DNA of 64,000 nt from Lucifuga dentata (lineage: Eukaryota > Chordata > Actinopteri > Ophidiiformes > Bythitidae): the NCBI GenBank assembly GCA_014773175.1, contig VXCM01001319.1, forward strand, positions 43,168 through 107,167. The letters are read 5' to 3'. The position numbers and the translations under genes were made by a program. Shown one piece after another: positions 39,556 to 52,409 of the stretch (position 1 is the first letter of the stretch; the number at the start of each line of letters is the position of its first letter). The notes beneath the pieces were generated by a model. It was not told where the DNA came from and ran no database searches. It saw only the letters and a list, made by a program, of their open reading frames with translations.

Positions 39556-42500
39556 CATATATATATATATAGCTATGTTGTTTCTCCGTGCTCATATGGA
39601 TGACAAACTATTAGTGAGTCCAATTCAAACAGTCCAACCATCGGTTTGTTTTTGTGGCCAGGTACAAGGCTAAAGATGGCTCAGAGAAGCAGGCCTTGCT
39701 GAATGAGGAAGACATGCTGTGGGTTAAACTGAGGCACAAACATATCGCCGAGGTCTCAGAGTAAGTGTCAGAGATCTGAGGTTGGGTGCTGGGGGGGGGG
39801 NGGGGGGGGGGGAGACTGAGGGTCATTAGATGCCTCCTTTTTTTTATTTTCCTCATCCCTACACTAACCCTGTTTTTTCTTACAATAGCCAGATTCGTAA
39901 GCTGGTAAAGGAAATATCTGCCAGCAAGAAACAGCCAGATGGAAAGGTAGAGTTATTTCATCCTACCAGCAAAAGATAGGTTATCATTTTGAGGCAGTAT
40001 TAGATAAATATCAGTTCGTTAAGAGTGACTGTTGGTATTTTTTAATCTATCTTAGCCTCTGTGTTAAACACCTGTGTGCCTTAGTTGTATTTCATTTATT
40101 TCTTTGTCTATCCTCTTTTCCAGACCACAATTAGCGGTTTGGCTCAGCTGATGAAGAAGATGCCCGCATTTCGTAAAGGACTGGCTGAGGTATGCAGTAC
40201 TATTGTCATCAGAAACGTTGAGCTTAATTAGAGTCAATAGGCATTTGTCAAATTATCTGTTAAACTGTAGTTTGGTTTTTGCAATCAGCAGTTTTTGCAC
40301 AGTCAAGTGGGCCTTTCCACTAATTAGAGCAGAAATGTAACACTGATATGATTTGCTTATGGCTAATTAAAAAAAAAAAAGAGCCAAAATAATAATAGTG
40401 CTGACTGTAGATCCATCATAGTAATAATAATAGAATGTAATAATGAAAGACCAAGTGATCATTATGTTGTGGTTGAGTGGGGTGGATCCAAAGCCCAACT
40501 TGAGTTAAAAATAATGACATCATCTCTTTAAAGCAAGACAGAATTGAAAGTCATAATTTGCAGTCTGTGTAATGATTACCTGTCTCGTTCGTTAGGGAAA
40601 TTAGTTTAAATCTCCGCCAGCAAAATGTACTCAAGTAGTAGTTGAGTATTTTTAATGCTTTCGACCATTTCAGACGTTTTTTTTTTTTTTTTTTTTNTTT
40701 TTGCCTGTTGCCAGGGGACTTTTTTTTTTTCTTTTACCCAGGCAGTCAGGCTATTATGTACTGTATTTAATTCTGTTCTGCTGCAAGGATCTGTTCATGT
40801 TGTTAAAATTTTCTCTCCGTTTGAATTCTAGAAAACGATTCACCTGCAACTAGCTGAGGACTGCATGAAACATTTCTCCAACAATGTGGAGAAACTCTGC
40901 AAAGCTGAACAGGTCTGTCTGTGCTCCTTCTTCTGTTTTGGTGGAAGAGGAGCCAAACCTTTTCACGACACAGTTTTGTATGAAGAAGTATGTTATGTCG
41001 AGAGAAAATATGACAGCAATTATCTGCCCTCCTGAAGTGTCCATGAGCACCTTTGTTGCTAAGCCAGACCTCTGATAAAACAGTGCAAATATACATTTTC
41101 ATTGGATTAAAAAAAAAAAAAGTATCTATAAGTAATCGCACAAACTGGCTCTAACAGTAAAGGACTATGCCTGTGGATTATCTTGCTGCGTAGGACCTTG
41201 CAGTGGGCTCAGATGTGGACGGTGTTAAGGTGAAGGACCCCATGAGGACTCTGCTGCCTGTGCTGCTTCACCCATACAGCACCCATGACAAAATCAGAGC
41301 TGTGCTGCTCTACATTTTCAGCCTCAACGGTACGTCTCTCTCAACCTTCAGCAGGCTGGTCTGCTGTTTCTGGGTTTCTGTAAAAGTTTCCACATTGTTG
41401 CACTTTTCTTTTGTTTCTAGCGGTTTTTAGTCAAACTGAATAGAAACTGTAGGATTCTCCTCGGCTGAACAAATTCTCAGTTCTTTTACTTTGCTTTGTA
41501 AAGCAATTGTCATAGGCTTGTCAAGTGGTTTATCCATTACCAGTAACGTGATAGCAGATTGCTTTTATGACATATCATATTTGTGAATGATGTCATGATA
41601 CCAGAGATGTGATTATCATTTTCCAGCAATGAATAATAAAAAATAAAAATGACTAATCTGCTAAACATATCAGTTGACATAATGACAAATTATTTGAGAA
41701 AGAGCCCTAATAGCAACTTTACATACTTATGGGTTGTGTATGTTTGGGTGTTGTGCATGTGTGACTATGTATAAACAGGAACAACAGATGAGAATTTAAG
41801 TAAACTCATCCAGCATGTAAAGATTGAGGACGAGCGAGAGTTTATCCTGAACTGGAAAGAACTTGGGGTCCCCATCATCACATCGGTATGAGGAAAAATT
41901 GATTCATTTATTGATTATGTAATGCTTTTAAAACTGATTGCAGCCTGTTACATTGTTTCCCTTACTTTTGTTTTCCTAGACCAGTTTCTTCTCTCGCAAG
42001 CCGACCAGACGGGATCGTTCCCAGGAGGAGACGTACAACCTTTCCAGGTGGACTCCTGTCATCAAAGATGTGATGGAGGTCAGTAGGTGGAGATTATCAC
42101 ATTATTTTTCCCTTTATTACACAGACTGAAGACTTGTGCAAAAAAGTTTGCTAAATACTGAATACTAAATACTAAAAAAAAACCAACAAAGAATTTCCTC
42201 TTATTGAGCTCAGATCTGATTTGGATTTTAGCTAAAGGTTTTGAAAATTAGATAAAACTCAAAGGGTGTTCAGACTTCAGTGTATAAATCTCATTTCCAC
42301 ATCACTAAAAGATCAATCTATCGTTTCGTTCACTGATGGACACTGAGCAGTTTGTCCATTGAAAGAGAAATTCAAACAAACATCTGAGGTTTTTGTGATT
42401 GATCTAAAAAGGAACACAGTGGTTCTGCTTGGTGCAACAGTAAGCTTTGGGAACTATAGATACTCTCATGGATTAGATGAAAGATCTGGGTCTATCTTAG

Positions 42501-45500
42501 GAAGCAGTAAGTGGGTTTAGATAGGATGTAGGTTAAGACTGAAAAAAAGAAAAGAGCTTCCAGGAACAACAGAGGATATGGCTTCAAACTCTCATCATAC
42601 AGCTCAGTGTGGGTCAAAGTGCTACCTAAACTGCACCTGAAAGGCATATGTGAGAAAAATGATGAACAAGAGTGTGAAAGCAACACAAAAGCAGGTTATC
42701 AGGTTCAGGTTATCAAATACCTAACATCAGATGCTGTAGATATGTCTGTTGTTCTGTGGAATCCCATTGTAAAAGGCAGAATCATAAGTTCTATAAGAAA
42801 CAATGCTGGACCACTTTGACTTTGTGTGCTAATCTTTGCTGTTGATTAACATCACATCCAACTCATTTGTAGGCTTTAGAAATACTGTGTCAGCAAAATC
42901 CCTTGACATTATTACTCCAGTGCTTTTATTGTACGTGCCTTCAGTGTGAGAGGCTACAAGAGTAAGATGAGATTAAATTTTATGTTAAAATTGAGGCCAA
43001 TCGGCTGCTCCATTATTTATCTTCTTGTTTTTGTCTAATGAAGTTCCTTTGATGCCAGATAAGTTACAAGCCATCAGACTTTAATAAAGGAGGAAGTAAA
43101 ATTTCAACTCTGAAACAGTTCCATTTAAAATTCAACTGCTCTGTCCATTTCTTGGAAATGGTTGAGGAAGTGAGACAGTTACTCCAATATCCTCAGGTCA
43201 AGTCAAGTCAAGCTTATATGTATAGCCCAGTATCACATACAACGTCTCAGAGGGCTTTACAGACCCACACATTAGCGGTTCCCGGCCCAGCCAAAGTTCT
43301 CTAAGAAGATGAGGAAAAACTCCCCAAAAACCTTATTAAAAAATGAAAATGGAGAGGTGACTCAAAGAGAGATTCCGTCTCCTCAGACGACCAGGTGTGC
43401 AATAGGAGCCGCAGGTGCAGAAACAGGTAAATTTCAAAGATCAAAAACAAGGAAATATTACAGAATAATATGAACAGCAAATAATCAATAATCCAATTAG
43501 TCAATATGAAATCAATGTTATGATGACTAAAATATGAGTCACATAGAGTGAATGTGGGGGAGGGCGGGCAGCCAGTTGGATGGACTTCTGGTCACAGCCG
43601 AACTTCAAGACCCCAACACTCACACGAGTGTGAGGAGGGTCCACATATCCAAAAAGAGAGAGAAGGGAATTAGCAAGATGCATATGGAAAATGGCAATTG
43701 GCAAAAGTCATTTGAGAATGGAAAAAGCCTGACAGATAAATGGCGAGCCCCGTCCACCTGCTACACTCACACTGCTGACCTAGCATAGACGTAGGCTAAG
43801 CTAAGGCTTACTACACCTAGCACAGACAAAGGCTGAGCTAAGGTTAACTAAACTTAGCGTAGACATAGGCTTTTCACTGTCCCACACCACAGAGACCATG
43901 CCTGCCTCCTGTTGGATGGAGTGTTATGCTCATTCAAAATATGATGAGAATAGGTGGGTTTTGAGTCAGGATTTAAACATTTCAATCGAGTCAGCCTCTT
44001 TTAGGGCTGCAGGGAGTTTATTCCAAAGAAGAGGAGTGTGGTAGGAGAAGGCTCTGATTCCTGTTTCCTCAGGTGCTAAAAGTCAGATAATTTCTAAACT
44101 CACTGACTCATTTGTCCTCTGTAATGCAAAAGTAGTGTGAGTATAATTTGTACTACTGTACTTTTTCTGTCATTTATATGGTCAAATGAATCACTAATAG
44201 GGGCTTTAATGTACTGCATGCTACTTTTTCAGTGTTAGTATGTGAGTTAGTCTGAAATTATTTGAACTCACAAGTTTCCCAACCCCTAAAATCCATAGCA
44301 AAACACAGTTTATCTCTACAGCATGAATGCCTTGATAGTCTACATTTATTCATATGTGCATGTAAATAGGCTTCCACTAAAAGCAAAAGAGAAACTATTC
44401 AAAATCTCTGATCATCCTTTTTAATGTTTTTGCTTTTTTAAAACATCCTTGAATAACTGAAGAGGCTCCAGAAAAGTCTCTTGATTTGATCAGGTTAATC
44501 AAACAGTAAGGAAGTGAAATGAGGATAGATGAAGAATTTCTCCTTTCAGGATGCAGTGGAGAACAAGCTGGACACCAAGGAATGGCCTCATCTGTCTGAA
44601 TGTCCTGCAGCTTGGAATGGCTCCGGCGCTGTCAGGTGAGTTTTAAGAGTGACTGGGCACCATGATAAACATTTGAGGGACATTTATTTTGCCATTTCTT
44701 ATTTTCTTCTTATGTAAACATCACCAGCAGAGTCTTTCTCAATCGATAATATGAATAATATGAAGCCTTCATCGTAGGCATAACAAGTACATTAATAATC
44801 GTACACAAAAATTCAGCGGTATTTTGCATCACTGCAGTTTGTTCATAACTCTGTTTGTCACGTGGTTCAGATAAATTGTATGAGTTATTGTTGTTGCTAA
44901 TGTTTAAAGGACCATACTGGCTATTTTAATATAGCCTAATATATTCAATTTTCATACACGTAGCATTACTGACAAGCATTTCCCAAAGCTGGGACGGTGA
45001 ATTAAAAATGTTTTTCCTACCTTCCAGATCTCCATTGGTTTCAGTTCATTCTGGTACGCTATTAAAATCAACTTGTTGATACTTGAAACGTTCTTGGGAT
45101 AGGTAATCCATTATCGTGAACAAAACGTGTTCAGGTTTTTTTTTTAGAAGTTACGTAATTTTAGCGTTTAAATGCAATAAAAATGCAATAAAAAGCATTT
45201 GCAGAGTGATCTGCAAATGCTTCTTGTTGTCAATTCGTAACTACAGCACTTGAATGCACCACTAGGAAGCATTTTCAGATCACTCTGTGCTTTTTATTGC
45301 ATTTAAACACTAAAATTATGTAACTTCGAAAAAAAACCCTGAATACACGTCTTGTTTGCGATGATGGATTACCTATCGAAGAGCATTTCAGAATGAACTG
45401 AAACCAATGGCGGTCTGGAAGGTTGGAAATTTTTTTAAGTTCACCATTCCAGTAGTATGCTTTGGGAAATGATTGTCAGTAATTTTACGTGTATGAAAAT

Positions 45501-46411
45501 TAAATATGTTAGGCTCAAACATGCAAAATGGGCGGTATCTTCCTTTAAAGAAAAATTTCTTATAGCCATCTCTTTATCTCTCACACACACTCTCACACAT
45601 ACAGAAGCTCCTACTTACTTCACTTTCACAGCTAGAATCATAATACACATACAATTAGTGATCTCTCTCTAGTGTTGTGTGGAGGTACTACATCTACCTC
45701 TACACAGAATATTGTGTCACGGTATTTTGTGCTCCATCTTCTGCTCCATAGCGCCCGTCAGAAGCACAAAGCCAGCTCTCAGGATGAACGCCGGAGCGGC
45801 TCTCGTCTCATCATCTTCATCATAGGAGGGATGAGTTTTTCGGAGATGCGCTGCGCCTACGAGGTCACCCAGGCAGTCAAATCCTGTGAAGTCATCATAG
45901 GTGGGTAATGACACAGGTTCAGTGGAGATATGTTCACAGATTTAAAAAAAAGATTAAACAGTGCATATAAAGCGTATGCATCTTTTAGCACTTTTAACAC
46001 TGAATTGTATCCTTCGTATCACTGTCACTATTTTTATTAAATGAAGTAAGCAAGAATGATTATCTGTTTATGAAGTTGTCGCCTTTCAGATTTGAAAAAA
46101 AAGATTTGCAGTGCTAAAAAAATTCAGTTCAGTTGGCCTGGAAAGATTAATTTGTCAGGTGCAGACTCTCTTTTTCTCTTTTTTTTTTAGTCTCTACACC
46201 TCCTGCTGGAGCCAGTCAGTATCACTAAATTGTTTTTTTTTTTTTTTTTTTTTTTTTAGATAACTATTGTATCACAGACCTAATGGTTGTTTCTGTTTTC
46301 TTTCCAGGGTCTTCTCACATTGTGACCCCCACCAGTCTCCTGGATGACATCAAAGCTCTGAGCAAAGGTCCCGTGGAAACTTTTACAATAGAGGAGAGGA
46401 GCAATGCCTGA
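33437..46411 (+). CDS. stxbp3: Syntaxin-binding protein 3 (Munc18-3)
   Basis: Sec1/Munc18 protein that binds syntaxins and controls SNARE-mediated vesicle fusion at the plasma membrane; in mammals it is linked to syntaxin-4 and GLUT4 traffic. Nineteen coding exons: 33437-33482, 34722-34771, 35820-35901, 36095-36171, 36277-36349, 36452-36552, 37767-37912, 38906-38999, 39303-39427, 39662-39760, 39889-39946, 40124-40189, 40832-40912, 41194-41329, 41779-41885, 41980-42078, 44550-44635, 45752-45900 and 46308-46411. They sum to 592 codons plus stop, the same length as the human protein. Family landmarks include [44 protein letters not shown] and [15 protein letters not shown]. All joins keep frame with GT/AG sites. 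Introns hold a Tc1 remnant, two MITE copies and other repeats. Confidence 0.97.
33965..33999. repeat. (GA)n microsatellite
   Basis: About 17 GA units in stxbp3 intron 1. Confidence 0.85.
34933..35721 (-). mobile_element. Tc1-like transposon, internally deleted
   Basis: Terminal inverted repeats start CACTGCAGGCCAGAAGTTTG and end in the matching reverse complement, flanked by TA on both sides. The minus strand at 35336-35046 encodes a fragment of a Tc1-type transposase, including a QQDNDPKH motif. At about 790 bp it is roughly half the length of an intact element. It lies in stxbp3 intron 2. Confidence 0.8.
37171..37692. mobile_element. MITE family copy 3
   Basis: Diverged left end near 37171 ('agcataccagtgggttt'); the right end closes ATGGTCCTTTAA. 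Contains 'gggaatatag' and other shared blocks. It lies in stxbp3 intron 6. Confidence 0.5.
38177..38530. repeat. Dispersed repeat with a 'gtgggaggaaaccgga' core
   Basis: Starts with (CCAT)n, then 'cagtctatcacag', 'cattcacactcacattcaca' and 'actgtgggaggaaaccggag', blocks I recognise from a very common teleost interspersed repeat. It lies in stxbp3 intron 7. Confidence 0.5.
39481..39572. repeat. TA/TG/TA microsatellite cluster
   Basis: A (TA)n run, a (GT)n run and a second (TA)n run in stxbp3 intron 9. The two TA runs are self-complementary. Confidence 0.75.
43194..44075 (+). repeat. Interspersed repeat, second copy of the element at 5693-6485
   Basis: Starts 'gtcaagtcaagtcaagc' and shares long blocks in opposite orientation with 5693-6485. 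It extends further, to 'ttattccaaagaagaggag'. It lies in stxbp3 intron 16. Confidence 0.55.
44903..45548. mobile_element. MITE family copy 4, almost wholly palindromic
   Basis: Begins TTTAAAGGACCATACTGG and ends TATCTTCCTTTAA. The two halves are near reverse complements along about 300 bp each, including 'ggtaatccat', 'cattctgg' and 'tcccaaagc' blocks, with a tight inner inverted repeat at 45145-45340. It lies in stxbp3 intron 17. Confidence 0.6.
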
Positions 46412-46633
46412 AAAGCCTGACCTTCTATGTACCACCTCCCCACATCCTCCACACCTCCCTTCATCTCATATGAGCACAGTGCACTCAACCTCCTGGATGT
46501 CTGAAGACTGAAGGGAGTTCAACTTAATGGTCACCTTAATGTTTTGATATTCTTTGCTGGACTTTGGACAAATTTATTTTCAACATCATTTCAGGAAGCT
46601 TTTTTTCTTTTTTCTTTTTTTTTTCTTTAACAG

Positions 46634-46639
46634 AATAAA
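46634..46639 (+). terminator. Polyadenylation signal for stxbp3
   Basis: AATAAA 223 bp after the stop codon. It is the first canonical signal downstream. Confidence 0.6.
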
Positions 46640-47949
46640 GATAGCCACCTAAGATCGGCATGTGGAGTTAAGATTTTGGCATTCAAAAATTTGGCACACT
46701 ATATTTTATTTTACAGTTGATCATGTTAAAGGTGAATTGTCACCTAACTAAGAGCATTTTACTAATCTTTGTCTAACCTGCCTATGTGTGTTTGCCTTAA
46801 TCCTCACAAAAGATGTTACATATCGAAAGACCTCTGAGATGTTTTCACAGCAGAATGTTCTTAGAAAACGCGCTAAGCTAATGTATATACCGTATGTAAG
46901 CACTGAATCCCTGCTATGCCATTTGTGTTTTTTCCATCACTGTTTATATACGTTAACTTTATGTAATTTTGAAAAGTGTTTTTAACATAGAGGATTAATT
47001 TTTGAACAGCTGACTAATAAACGGATGAAGTGGTTCAAATTTCAGCCAGTTTTGAAGAAAGTAATTTCAGTGGCAGAACGAGCTTAGTGAAATTGAAAGT
47101 AGATAAACTAAAACATGAATCGGCTCAGTATTTTAACACATTTAACGTGCATAAAGGAGCAGCTATATACAAAAATTTCTGATGTGTGGTTGTGCAATAC
47201 AAAAATCAACAACAGTAACTTAATATTTTCCATCATTAGAAACTCAAAAATAATAGGGGACAAAGCCAAGTTCTCAAAAGGAGCACAAGGACAAGGATTT
47301 CATAAGAACTCCATGAAAAACAGGTGTCCAGTTATTAAAACACAATGGGTGATCCCATTTTCACCAAGGATATTATGAGGCTTCTGTAATAGAAGGTAAA
47401 GTGTAGTTCTCCCTGATGTCAGTGGGATGCGCTGAAACATAGCGGTGTCAGTTACAGGGAAAGTGTCAGGTGACTTATGAACACAAAGATACACACAGGA
47501 TGGTCCTGCTTCATTGATCCTTTATAGACTTGCACTTAAACTCTACAAGGATAATCCTGCTCTTCGACTTCACCTCGTTTTACACTCCTATTTATATTTA
47601 ATTATCTTAGTTTATCCTAGAGTTCTCCAAAACAGGACAAATTTGACCAACTAACTACCATTTCATATGGCTTTGCCCTGTCCACTCTAATGGAAAAAAA
47701 GTTTTTGTTGTTAGAGAACTGTTTTTGTATACAAACAATAAATGGAAGATAGGATGAATAGTGAAATGGTTATGAATTATTCTTAAATTGAGATCCTTGG
47801 AGCCCCCCTCAGGAACCTCTTGGAGCCATCTGAGGACTTGAGGACTAGTTAGAGAGAGCCACTGCCCTAAGATAGACTTCAGTCACTTTACTTCTCATAA
47901 GGTTCGCTGTGGAAGCCTGTTCCTGTCAGGGTAAAAACAGAAAAGTTAG

Positions 47950-48150
47950 GACATCGTTTCACTGTAAATAAGAGAAGCAAGCTTGTGATTGAAATGTCAC
48001 AGGTTCGTCCCCAGACTGGCTGGAGAAATCCTGGTGGGTCGTTAATGACCACCACTGTGATGCCCTTGAACAAGGCTATAACCTCCAGATGGTGTGGCTG
48101 AGTGACAGCAGATAAACCTGTTACCGTACTGGGCAGCTTCCAGTGAGTCT
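47950..48150 (+). repeat. Probable tRNA-derived SINE fragment
   Basis: B-box-like 'caggttcgtcccc' followed by 'gcccttgaacaaggc', a pattern typical of fish SINEs. No clear A box was found, so the class is tentative. Confidence 0.35.
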
Positions 48151-48391
48151 AAGGTGCAGAAGAGCTTTATGCTCAATGAACGTAATCAACTTAACATTGA
48201 TAAGTTAAGGCTTAAAAAAAAATCTCAAACTTCTTGTCTCATAATTTTCAAATTTTTGACTCATAATCTAAAGTTTTACTTATCTTGTAATTTTAACTCC
48301 AAAGTCAGATATTTTATCCTTTACAGTTGTCTTTATCTCTGCATTTCAAAAGGTGTGTGATTTATGAGTGGACAACATAAATTTTTTAATT

Positions 48392-48424
<33 letters not shown>

Positions 48425-48647
48425 CTGTCTCTGGTTGTCTGGATGCATGGAGGTGAGACAAACTGTCCTCTGGGAGATTCATGTCGTTTTAAACACATTT
48501 AGGAGATTATTGCTTTTGAATGAAAATGACCTCAAGTCTCCAGAATATCGTACGTTTGATGCGTAAATGAGTTTTAACACAATTAAGTCATGATAGAATT
48601 TGAATGGCCACCTGCCAACCTTTCTATACTTTCATCGCTTTTTCATA

Positions 48648-48657
48648 CGCATGCGCA
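48648..48657 (+). promoter_or_regulatory. NRF-1-like site upstream of ankmy1
   Basis: CGCATGCGCA matches the core of the NRF-1 consensus, 124 bp before the ATG. The surrounding bases are GC-rich compared with their neighbours, as in a short CpG promoter. Confidence 0.35.
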
Positions 48658-48686
48658 CCGCGGCAGCTCCTGCTCTCGAGACCCCT

Positions 48687-48700
48687 GTTGTCCTGACAAC
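48687..48700 (+). promoter_or_regulatory. RFX X-box-like perfect dyad upstream of ankmy1
   Basis: GTTGTC-CT-GACAAC is a perfect inverted repeat with a 2-bp spacer, 81 bp before the ATG. It fits the X-box consensus bound by RFX factors, a hallmark of ciliary gene promoters. Confidence 0.5.
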
Positions 48701-48780
48701 CAGCGCCGACAGGAAAGCCAAAACTCGATCCTGTCGAACAGCCAAAGTTTGCTTTTATTTCATTATTTTTTCCTAATTAA

Positions 48781-51700
48781 ATGACACAGGTGGGCTATTG
48801 TCGGGAGGGATACGTCCCGGTTAAAAAGTTGTCAACCTGTGACAGTGTTCCGGCAGCACCGGGTCGAGGTGTGGAGCCGGGGACACAGACACATTACATC
48901 GGCCACATAGGAGGTCAAAGCCGGGGAGAGAAACAAGAGCTCGGCGTTCAGGAGTGGCCTGATGGATCCAAATATGAGGGAGAATTCGTGAATGGGTTGA
49001 AACACGGAACGGGAACGTACACCTGGAAAAATGGAGAGGTGGCTAACAATCAAGGAAATCAGAGAAAACGTGCTTTTTTTTTTTTTTTTTTTTTTTTGGC
49101 TCTGTGTTAGCTAAAAGATAAGCACTAATGGCAAAGTTGTTATATTAACTTTGGGTTATTTCCTTTCACTTTAAACTATTTTTTTTCTTTCTCCTGCTTA
49201 GTACTATAAGGGTTCCTTCTACAAAGACTACAGGCATGGTGATGGGGTGTACTGCTGGCCCACAGGACACAGGTTCACCGGAAAGTTCTACCTCACCAGG
49301 AAGAAAGGATACGGACTGCACTTGTTCCCAGATGGAGGCAGCTTTCAAGTAAACTTGGTGGATGGAGGAGGGTTGAATGAATAGATAAATGGATGGATGG
49401 CAGACATGCTGATAACCTCTCCTCTCTTGTCCTCTCCAGGGTTTGTACCATGCTGACCAGAGGTTCGGTCCAGGTGTGCTCACTTATCCAGATGGGCATC
49501 AGGATGTGGGTCTGTGGGACAGGAAGTACCTGTTCAGGCTCTGCTCCCCTGTAGGAGAGGGCTTCAGCCTGAAGAACTTTCCTGAATATGCTTCCATGGT
49601 GGATCCAGCTGCCACCACAGATTTCCTGACTCAGGTAAATGCAAATAACTGTTTCCTCCAGTGATGAATAGGCAGAACAGAGCAGCTACCAATGCCTGAA
49701 ACAACTTAAGATTTGTATTTGTTTTAAAAACTGAATTTATTGCATTTGATCCAGCCAAAAAGAAGATGAAACATCACTCCTACCGATACAGTCTCAATCT
49801 ATTTGGGTACAACAATTCTGAAGCATTGAATCTGTCTGGGGTCAACAGATTTTTTTTTTTTTTTTTTTTTACCATAATTGTGTTTTGTTGCCAAACTATA
49901 CTAGCCAAAAACCGCTGCTGGACAACATAAGCAACACAATTTCTTAATAGGATTTGATTTTGACTTGTTTTTTTTCATAAAAACACATTTTGCACAGAGG
50001 CTGCTCTTCCAAGAGTTCCTCATAACAAAAAACACCTATGAGATTCATAAAACATTCCAACAACAATAAATGTAATTACATATTGTCTGATAAATCTAAA
50101 ATGTAGAAAATTACAATAGTATATATAAACATACTACAAATACCTCAATGGAGACAGTTTTCACATGTCTATATATACAATCAAATGTAATAAATTACAT
50201 GTTGGTGAACTTATATATAATTGGACAAAAATTATTGATTTTTCTCCTCTCCTCTCCTCTCCCCTCCCCTCCCCTCCCCTCCTCTCCTGGCTTTGTGGAT
50301 TTCAAGTGGAAATGACTTACTTCACTATGGAGCATAAATTACTGTCTGCAGGATGTTATATTCACTCCAAGTGTTGAGCACAGCTGTGTTTGTGTGTGTT
50401 TCAAAGTGTTTTGTGTGGTCACTAAGATCAGCTGAATAATTTATGAATGTACCATTTGATCAAGCTGCTTTCACTCTCCCATGCCTCCCTCAGGTGGAAA
50501 CTGACTCCCTGCTGAACTCCCACAATGAGCAGCTGTCAGATGACAATTTAATCTTTACTCCCGGCATTGAGAAATATTCAGTGGATGGTAACCACTTACC
50601 GCTGCCGCCTAGCCTTAGAAGAGAGTTTGATCAACACTTTTATGGGGAGCAGTGGGAACCAGAATCCTACCAGTACAAAGGCTATGAGCAAGACCCGCTG
50701 TCCATCCTGCCCTTACAGGTCCGCATGCAGGCGCACATTCACAAACACAGGTCAGACAGATTTCCAAGGAAGTCCTTTTAACATCAGCACAGGAACTCAG
50801 GCAGTATATTAATACCAGTATTCAAATTTTTTGAATGGAAACCATGCCTGATTGTTCTTATTGTTATGTAGTGTGTATCTAAATACAGACAAAGTTTCTG
50901 TGAACATGTAATCAGCATTTGTATTTTCAGTTTCTAAAAACTGGTAATTGCATTTTAGTGGAAAATCAGAGATATAACCTCAGATTTGTTTATTTTAGAT
51001 GATATTGTGATTACAGTGATGTAGCTGCTGTGTTTGCTTCTGTTTTCTCTGCTAGACTCCAGGCAGAGAATGTGGGCTTGAACGTGGCAGCAGTTCTGTC
51101 TCTCAGGAGGGACGGCTTTGGTCCTAAAGGGCCTTTAGAAGTCAGCTCAGAGCTGCTGATCCAGCAGGCTTCTTGCGGGGATCAGCAGGCTGTTTCACAG
51201 CTCTTGCTCTCTGGTCTGGTTCACCCTGATGTTGCGGATTCACGAGGACAAACTGCTCTCATTGCTGCCACAGTAACACATTTATTTATTGCATGTTTTT
51301 TCCCCTTTGTTTTGTTTGTTTATTCATTTGTTCATTCATTTGTTCATTTGTCTACCAATATTCCATTTTGCATTTGTCTCCCTGATTGTTTAATTTGTCT
51401 GTTTTTGTCAGATGAACTGCCATAACGATGTGATCCACCTGTTATTGGATATGGGTGCTGATATTGACAAGCTAAATAGTGAAGGCATGTCTGCTCTGGC
51501 TGTGTGTCACATCCTCTACTACCCTGTTCAGTCTCTGCACAAGATATACCTTGATCCACAAGCCAAAACACAAGTACGTTTCTACCTAATTATGTCTTAT
51601 GAAATGATAAAACCTGCCTTAAAGGAGCATACTGCCCATTTTGCATGTTTGAGCCTAATATATTCAATTTTCATACATGTAACATTACTGACAATCATTT

Positions 51701-52367
51701 CCCAAAGCATACTACTGGAACAGTGAATTAAAAATATTTTTCCTACCTTCCAAGTTTCAGTTCATTCTGGTACACTATTAAAATCAACTTGTTGATACTT
51801 GAAACCTTCTTGGGATAGGTAATCCATCATTGTGCACAATCAGGTTTTTTTCAAAGTTACGTAATTTTAGTGTTTAAGCACAATACAAAGTGCAGAGTGA
51901 ATGTATGTCTCCACCGGGGAATATAGTCCCAAAAGAAGACCTGTGTTTATCGAAAAANTGCAGAGTGAATGTATGTCTCCACCGGGGAATATAGTCCCAA
52001 AAGAAGACCTGTGTTTATCGAAAATTTTAACAACCATGACTTCATAAGGCCGCGTAACTATTAGCAGATGAAACATTGATTTTTAAGGTGGGTGTATTGC
52101 TTGAATATTTGATTTTGAAAGATTAAGAGATTTTGCAAAATATCAGGAAAACTGAAATATATTTTTATCCTTTGGGAAATGATTGTCAGTAACGTAATGT
52201 GTATGGAAAATTGAATATGTAAGGCTCAACCATGCAAAATGGCCGGTATGGTCCTTTAACAGGCGTATCTGTAGAACTGCAGTTCAGGGGCACAATGAGT
52301 GAAGGCACCCAGAAGAGATGATTGGATCCATCCTCGGTTAATAACAGATGGGTCACTCCTCCTTTCC

Positions 52368-52409
<42 letters not shown>

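Larger units (their letters stand above)
46640..48780. other. Interval between stxbp3 and ankmy1
   Basis: No coding region found. Contains a probable tRNA-derived SINE fragment near 47950-48150, a (CT)n run at 48393-48416, and the ankmy1 promoter candidates at 48648-48700. Confidence 0.55.

Noticed and set aside
39481..39572. Regulatory hairpin in stxbp3 intron 9
   Set aside because: Self-complementary TA runs are expected from simple repeats and nothing else supports a function.
47115..47378. 87-codon ORF between stxbp3 and ankmy1
   Set aside because: No family resemblance and AT-rich composition like the intergenic DNA around it. Length is within chance for this base content.
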